Shown piece after piece: positions 5,994 through 8,859 of a stretch of DNA of 8,859 nt. A program made the translations under genes and the position numbers. The notes under the pieces are model-generated. The model searched no databases. It was given only the letters and a program-made list of their open reading frames with translations, and was not told the origin of the DNA. The stretch comes from JAKFFN01 sp036675025 (GTDB lineage: Bacteria; Sumerlaeota; Sumerlaeia; Sumerlaeales; Sumerlaeaceae), in contig JAKFFN010000118.1 of NCBI GenBank assembly GCA_036675025.1, forward strand, positions 1 to 8,859. Direction: 5' to 3'. How positions within the stretch are numbered: position 1 is the stretch's first letter; each line of letters begins with the position of its first letter.

Positions 5994-6731
5994 CTAGCGG
6001 ATTATTTGGGCAGGTGCGGTCGTGCGGTAATCCAGCGACGGTGTCCGCCCGGCCTTCTTCTTTTCGTGCAAGAACCTGGCTGCTTCTTTTAGGGTGTCGA
6101 GGCTCTGGCTCGTGCGGCCACGCAGTTGAGCTTTTGTTTTGTTAACCACTTCGGCTTTTTGCGCAGCAGGCATTGAGCGCTGTTTCGGATTCTGTTCTAC
6201 CATATCCTCCGCCACTTCATCAACATTAAGCCCCACAAGAAGCGACCTGTTCATGTAAGTGTTGCGGGCCATAGCCTTGCCCGTTTCCGGGTTGCGGGTA
6301 ATGGCAAACATCCCCTGGCCAAGTCCGACCGGTGCCTGCAAGCCTGTGCCCGGTCCTTTGCCGGTTAAAAAAATCAGGTATTCCTTACCTGGCTCATACA
6401 CCGGCATCGCAGGCAGCATAACATTCTTGCCCAGGCGGAACTGGTTCCAGCTGATCGCCTGGCTTGTCTTAACGTCACCAAAAACAGGTTCGATTACGGT
6501 GCCGCTAACAACATCAACCGATTGCCCAATGGAGGTGGTCGTCGTTTCAACAGATTCTATCTTGATGACAAAGGCGCTTTCAGCATTTTCCGAGAGCTGG
6601 GCAAGGTTCGCAGCTATCATGGTTGTTGCATCGGCGGATGCCGCGGACAGATATGTCATCACGCATGCCAGGCAGCAGAACAGATTCTTTCGTGACAAGG
6701 CGCGGCGGGATTTTTTTAAAATGGCTAACAT
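5994..6731 (-). CDS. Exported protein with NTR/TIMP-like strand pattern, partner of the metalloprotease
   Basis: Started at the ATG at 6731 the product is 245 residues. It has a basic N terminus (KKSRRALSRKN), a hydrophobic core FCCLACVMTYL and the cleavage site ASA|D (33/34). Mature residues about 50-145 look like a beta barrel: AFVIKIESVE, then GTVIEPVFGD, then MPVYEPGKEYLIFLTGK, then VGLGQGMFAI. This order of a 'secreted-pathway' strand, a '..V..VF.G' strand and a 'G.EYLIF..GK' strand recalls the netrin/TIMP OB-type fold, but the mature protein has no cysteine, whereas TIMPs rely on an N-terminal Cys-X-Cys and disulfides. About 165-245 is a charged, probably helical C-terminal region (DEVAEDMVEQ, LKEAARFLHEKKK). 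The start is 7 bases after the protease stop, and the GGAG of its ribosome-binding site abuts that stop, so the two are almost surely one transcript. A longer frame opening at 6791 would overlap the protease by 53 bases and spoil the signal peptide. Function is unknown; a protease-binding role is a hypothesis. Confidence 0.8.
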   Translation of the reverse strand: MLAILKKSRRALSRKNLFCCLACVMTYLSAASADATTMIAANLAQLSENAESAFVIKIESVETTTTSIGQSVDVVSGTVIEPVFGDVKTSQAISWNQFRLGKNVMLPAMPVYEPGKEYLIFLTGKGPGTGLQAPVGLGQGMFAITRNPETGKAMARNTYMNRSLLVGLNVDEVAEDMVEQNPKQRSMPAAQKAEVVNKTKAQLRGRTSQSLDTLKEAARFLHEKKKAGRTPSLDYRTTAPAQIIR

Positions 6732-6738
6732 AGGTCTG

Positions 6739-8763
6739 CTACTCCAGAGAAAATCCTGACAGATACACGGGCACGGCGACCACGCTTTCACTGCGTCGGC
6801 CCGCGTATCCGCCTGAAAGCGGGTGATTCGTTACGGTAATAGCAGTACTGCTTCCGGGCTGGAAGTCAGGTAGTCGCTGCACAGCCACGTCCAGGGTGTT
6901 CTCATCCACGAACGTTACGCCGTCGACCTGGATTCCAGGAGCTGAGAATTCCACCGTGGGCGGCCCGCCAAGGTTCTTAAACCCGCGGCCAAGGATGCGT
7001 ATGACACCGGAATTCGGGTTTACTACTCCATCCTCCGTGCCTTTGACAACAACTGCGTCACGGTCGCTGACTGAGAACAAAACGCCGAATGTGTAATTGG
7101 TGGGACCCGGCGTACCCCCGCCGAAGCCCGGATCAGGAGTTACCGCGGCGAAGATAAACTTGCCGGCACCCACGCCCGTGCCCATGCGCGAGTAGTCCAG
7201 GTACATACTCAGCGCCGGCCCTGTCAGTGAGCCAGTACCGGTAAGCGGACGAAATTCTCCATTGGGATTTGTGGGGTCCTGCTCCAAGACGTACAAATCT
7301 ACCGGGTGCGTCTCTCCGGAGCAGAAAATCTGGTTCAGCTCCAGGCCCGCCGGCGCATCCACGACAAAGAAATCGACAAAGTTACCATAGCCGAACACGT
7401 ACTCGGCGCCTGCTTCGTTTGGATCGGCAAACCCGTTTACAACAGTATATTTCCCCGGTGTAACCTGCAGCACCTGGGGGTTTGTTTCATCGGAGCCGTT
7501 TTCCACTTCAGCCACCTGCACCACATCTTCCACATCATTAAAGCGCAGATCCACAGTTGTGATATTGGGATTTGCCGGTGCTCCCGGTATCATAAATGCC
7601 GTGGAAAGAGCAGCGGAGTCAGTCTGGCTTTCGATTCCGAGTTCGTTTAGGAACTCCGGGGCGCCCGGCAGATCATTCGGTTGATCCAGACGGCCGAGGC
7701 TTGAGCCGCCGGAAAAGGCGCCCGCCACCGGTTCTGCGTCTACCACCCAGGCCGTTCCGGTAGGGAGGCCGGGTATGCGATAATCTCCGGTAGGCGTTTC
7801 CGTTGTCACGGGGTCAGTAAGACCCGATACGCACGTGATCATCTGTGTGGGATCATCCGCGTTAAAGGCGACGATATTGGCGCCATTTACCGGGTTGTTG
7901 TTTATGTCTCTGATGGTGCCAGAGATTGAACCCTTCGAAGCAAATGTGGCTGCCGGATAGAGGTAGGAGATCCATGCTTTATCGTCCAGCTCGAGGGTTT
8001 CAATATCCGGCTGTACAAAGGGGAACATGGTAGGGCGACCGCGGTAGTCGGGTTCTTTACCGATTCCGCCGCCTAGGCCAAATTCCGGGTAGTAGGTTGC
8101 GCTTTCGATGCCGGTCTCAGAATACTGCAGCGCCGCCTGGGAGTGATCGAGGTTCAGCATGTGCCCGATTTCGTGGGTAAAGGCTCCCCGATACTGCTCA
8201 ACCGGGATATCCAGCGGCGCCTGCGGAAAATCTGTATCGTCAATAAAGCGTCCGTTCAGCACGGCTATTCCCTGGGCAATCGGTGCCGGTGAAAAGTCAT
8301 CAGGTACGACAGGGCCAGCGAATCCCACAATTACGGAGCTTGCCCCCGCTCCGAACTGGCGGTCTATCAGCGCACCGGTTTGATCGTAAATAACGGCGGC
8401 AGTTGTGCCTGCAGGTGGAGTCAGCAGATTGTAGCCGGGCGCGACCTCTACGCCAGAGCCATCGCCGAAATCTTCTGATAAATCTGCAGCCTGTATAAAT
8501 TGCACAGCGCTATCGGGAATATTGCTGGCATCCCAAAGCCTCATGGATTCCAAGGCCATGGTGTCGGCCTGTGCATTGGTCAGCCGTCCCAACGGCCCCT
8601 GGTCCAGGTTCACTGTGACGCCACCCGCCCATTTGTATGGATTGCCTTCCGAATCGACGGCAAGATAGCCCCCCGCAAACCCGGCTGACACACAGGTAAA
8701 TGCAAGCAAAACAGCCATTGCTGCTTTGCTCCAATGTAACCCCGTTGTCCCCACTCGCACCAT
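6739..8763 (-). CDS. Secreted metzincin-type (matrixin-like) zinc metalloprotease, multidomain
   Basis: A 674-residue exported protein with a signal peptide ending SAGFA|GG (about residue 30). The N-terminal half is a zinc endopeptidase domain: HEIGHMLNLDHS at 197-208 gives zinc ligands His197, His201, His207 and catalytic Glu198, and PTMFPF holds the likely Met-turn Met246. The segment LDDKAWISYLYP (259-270) closes the domain as in bacterial matrixin-like proteins. The usual Gly of HExxHxxGxxH is Asn204. Next come a carboxypeptidase-regulatory-like beta sandwich (about 278-350; GSISGTIRDINNNPVNGANI), a region resembling pre-peptidase C-terminal beta domains (about 425-565), and an IPT/TIG-type Ig domain at the end (about 570-662; GVIRILGRGFKNLGGPPTVEF). 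No sorting tail such as PEP-CTERM or a type IX signal was seen. GTG at 8766 is also possible, but AGGA sits 7 bases before the ATG at 8763. Substrate is unknown; secretion beyond the inner membrane is inferred from the signal peptide and Ig-like modules. Confidence 0.88.
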   Translation of the reverse strand: MVRVGTTGLHWSKAAMAVLLAFTCVSAGFAGGYLAVDSEGNPYKWAGGVTVNLDQGPLGRLTNAQADTMALESMRLWDASNIPDSAVQFIQAADLSEDFGDGSGVEVAPGYNLLTPPAGTTAAVIYDQTGALIDRQFGAGASSVIVGFAGPVVPDDFSPAPIAQGIAVLNGRFIDDTDFPQAPLDIPVEQYRGAFTHEIGHMLNLDHSQAALQYSETGIESATYYPEFGLGGGIGKEPDYRGRPTMFPFVQPDIETLELDDKAWISYLYPAATFASKGSISGTIRDINNNPVNGANIVAFNADDPTQMITCVSGLTDPVTTETPTGDYRIPGLPTGTAWVVDAEPVAGAFSGGSSLGRLDQPNDLPGAPEFLNELGIESQTDSAALSTAFMIPGAPANPNITTVDLRFNDVEDVVQVAEVENGSDETNPQVLQVTPGKYTVVNGFADPNEAGAEYVFGYGNFVDFFVVDAPAGLELNQIFCSGETHPVDLYVLEQDPTNPNGEFRPLTGTGSLTGPALSMYLDYSRMGTGVGAGKFIFAAVTPDPGFGGGTPGPTNYTFGVLFSVSDRDAVVVKGTEDGVVNPNSGVIRILGRGFKNLGGPPTVEFSAPGIQVDGVTFVDENTLDVAVQRLPDFQPGSSTAITVTNHPLSGGYAGRRSESVVAVPVYLSGFSLE
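6742..6745 (-). promoter_or_regulatory. Ribosome-binding site next to the protease stop codon
   Basis: GGAG on the minus strand directly precedes the TAG stop (6741-6739) of the metalloprotease gene and lies 10 bases before the ATG at 6731. It supports that start and suggests translational coupling of the two genes. Confidence 0.6.
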
Positions 8764-8768
8764 CACTA

Positions 8769-8792
8769 ATTCCTACAGCAAACTTTAGGAAT
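8769..8792 (-). promoter_or_regulatory. Inverted repeat that can pair the protease ribosome-binding site
   Basis: On the minus strand ATTCCTA (8792-8786), a 10-base spacer and TAGGAAT (8775-8769) form a perfect 7-bp stem. The second arm contains the AGGA Shine-Dalgarno sequence (8774-8771) of the ATG at 8763. In mRNA this hairpin would mask the ribosome-binding site; as DNA it could equally be an operator with half-site centres 17 bases apart. The repeat is seen; the role is inferred. Confidence 0.45.
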
Positions 8793-8859
8793 GTTCTTAG
8801 ATTGACGACATTCTCCGACCGTCGTATCGCAGACAAGCAAAACCTGAAGCCTAAGGTTC
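8793..8859. other. Upstream flank of the protease gene, no clear promoter
   Basis: The remaining 67 bases to the window edge should hold the promoter of the two-gene protease unit. On the minus strand a TTGTCT hexamer can be seen but no good -10 partner follows. A weak ACGAC/GTCGT inverted repeat with an 11-base gap lies near 8804-8824. No gene was recognised. Confidence 0.4.

Noticed and set aside
8804..8824. ACGAC/GTCGT inverted repeat upstream of the protease gene
   Set aside because: Five base pairs with an 11-base gap is expected by chance in a sequence of this length.
1..8859. CRISPR arrays, insertion sequences, tRNA or rRNA genes, phage or defence genes
   Set aside because: I saw no spaced direct repeats, transposase or terminal inverted repeats, cloverleaf-like or ribosomal sequence, and no defence-type protein. 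The window reads as ordinary chromosome.

Overview
This window looks like chromosomal DNA from a Gram-negative (diderm) bacterium of moderately high GC content. The evidence is a lipobox protein sorted to the outer membrane, an RlpA-family envelope protein and several Sec-exported proteins. The mix of a secreted matrixin-like metalloprotease with a carboxypeptidase-regulatory-like insert and an IPT/TIG end, a cysteine-free YumC-type ferredoxin-NADP reductase and an orphan trpA would fit Acidobacteriota or a related phylum. That placement is inference from gene style only. No mobile element, CRISPR array, tRNA or rRNA was seen.

Layout. (1) Bases 1-121 hold no supported gene. (2) 122-946 (minus) encodes a Pro/Ser-rich lipoprotein, transcribed divergently from 1130-1993 (plus), an exported RlpA-like double-psi beta-barrel protein. 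The latter ends in a clear intrinsic terminator at 2023-2047. (3) 2046-2555 (minus) encodes a small two-helix membrane protein lying downstream of trpA (2604-3431, minus). trpA stands without trpB or other trp genes. (4) Divergent from trpA is a plus-strand run: ferredoxin-NADP reductase (3533-4561), a 72-residue acidic-tailed small protein (4657-4875), and an exported protein that overlaps it (4856-5989) and may have a LolA/LppX-like fold. (5) A minus-strand two-gene unit converges on this run with only 4 bases between stop codons. It consists of a 674-residue secreted metzincin-type zinc protease (6739-8763) followed 7 bases later by a 245-residue exported protein (5994-6731).

How the genes may work together. 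The left part (lipoprotein plus RlpA-like protein) and the middle (exported LolA-like candidate) concern the envelope; trpA and the reductase are housekeeping metabolism. The most interesting unit is the right-hand pair. The protease has a full zinc site except that the usual turn glycine is Asn. The partner gene, whose Shine-Dalgarno sequence abuts the protease stop codon, shows a strand pattern reminiscent of the NTR/TIMP beta-barrel but has no cysteines. A protease plus cognate binding or regulatory protein is a testable hypothesis, not an established fact. The leader of this unit can fold so that the protease ribosome-binding site is paired in a perfect 7-bp stem.

Several starts were moved from the longest open frame to the one best supported by a ribosome-binding site: 946, 1130, 3431, 4856, 6731 and 8763.
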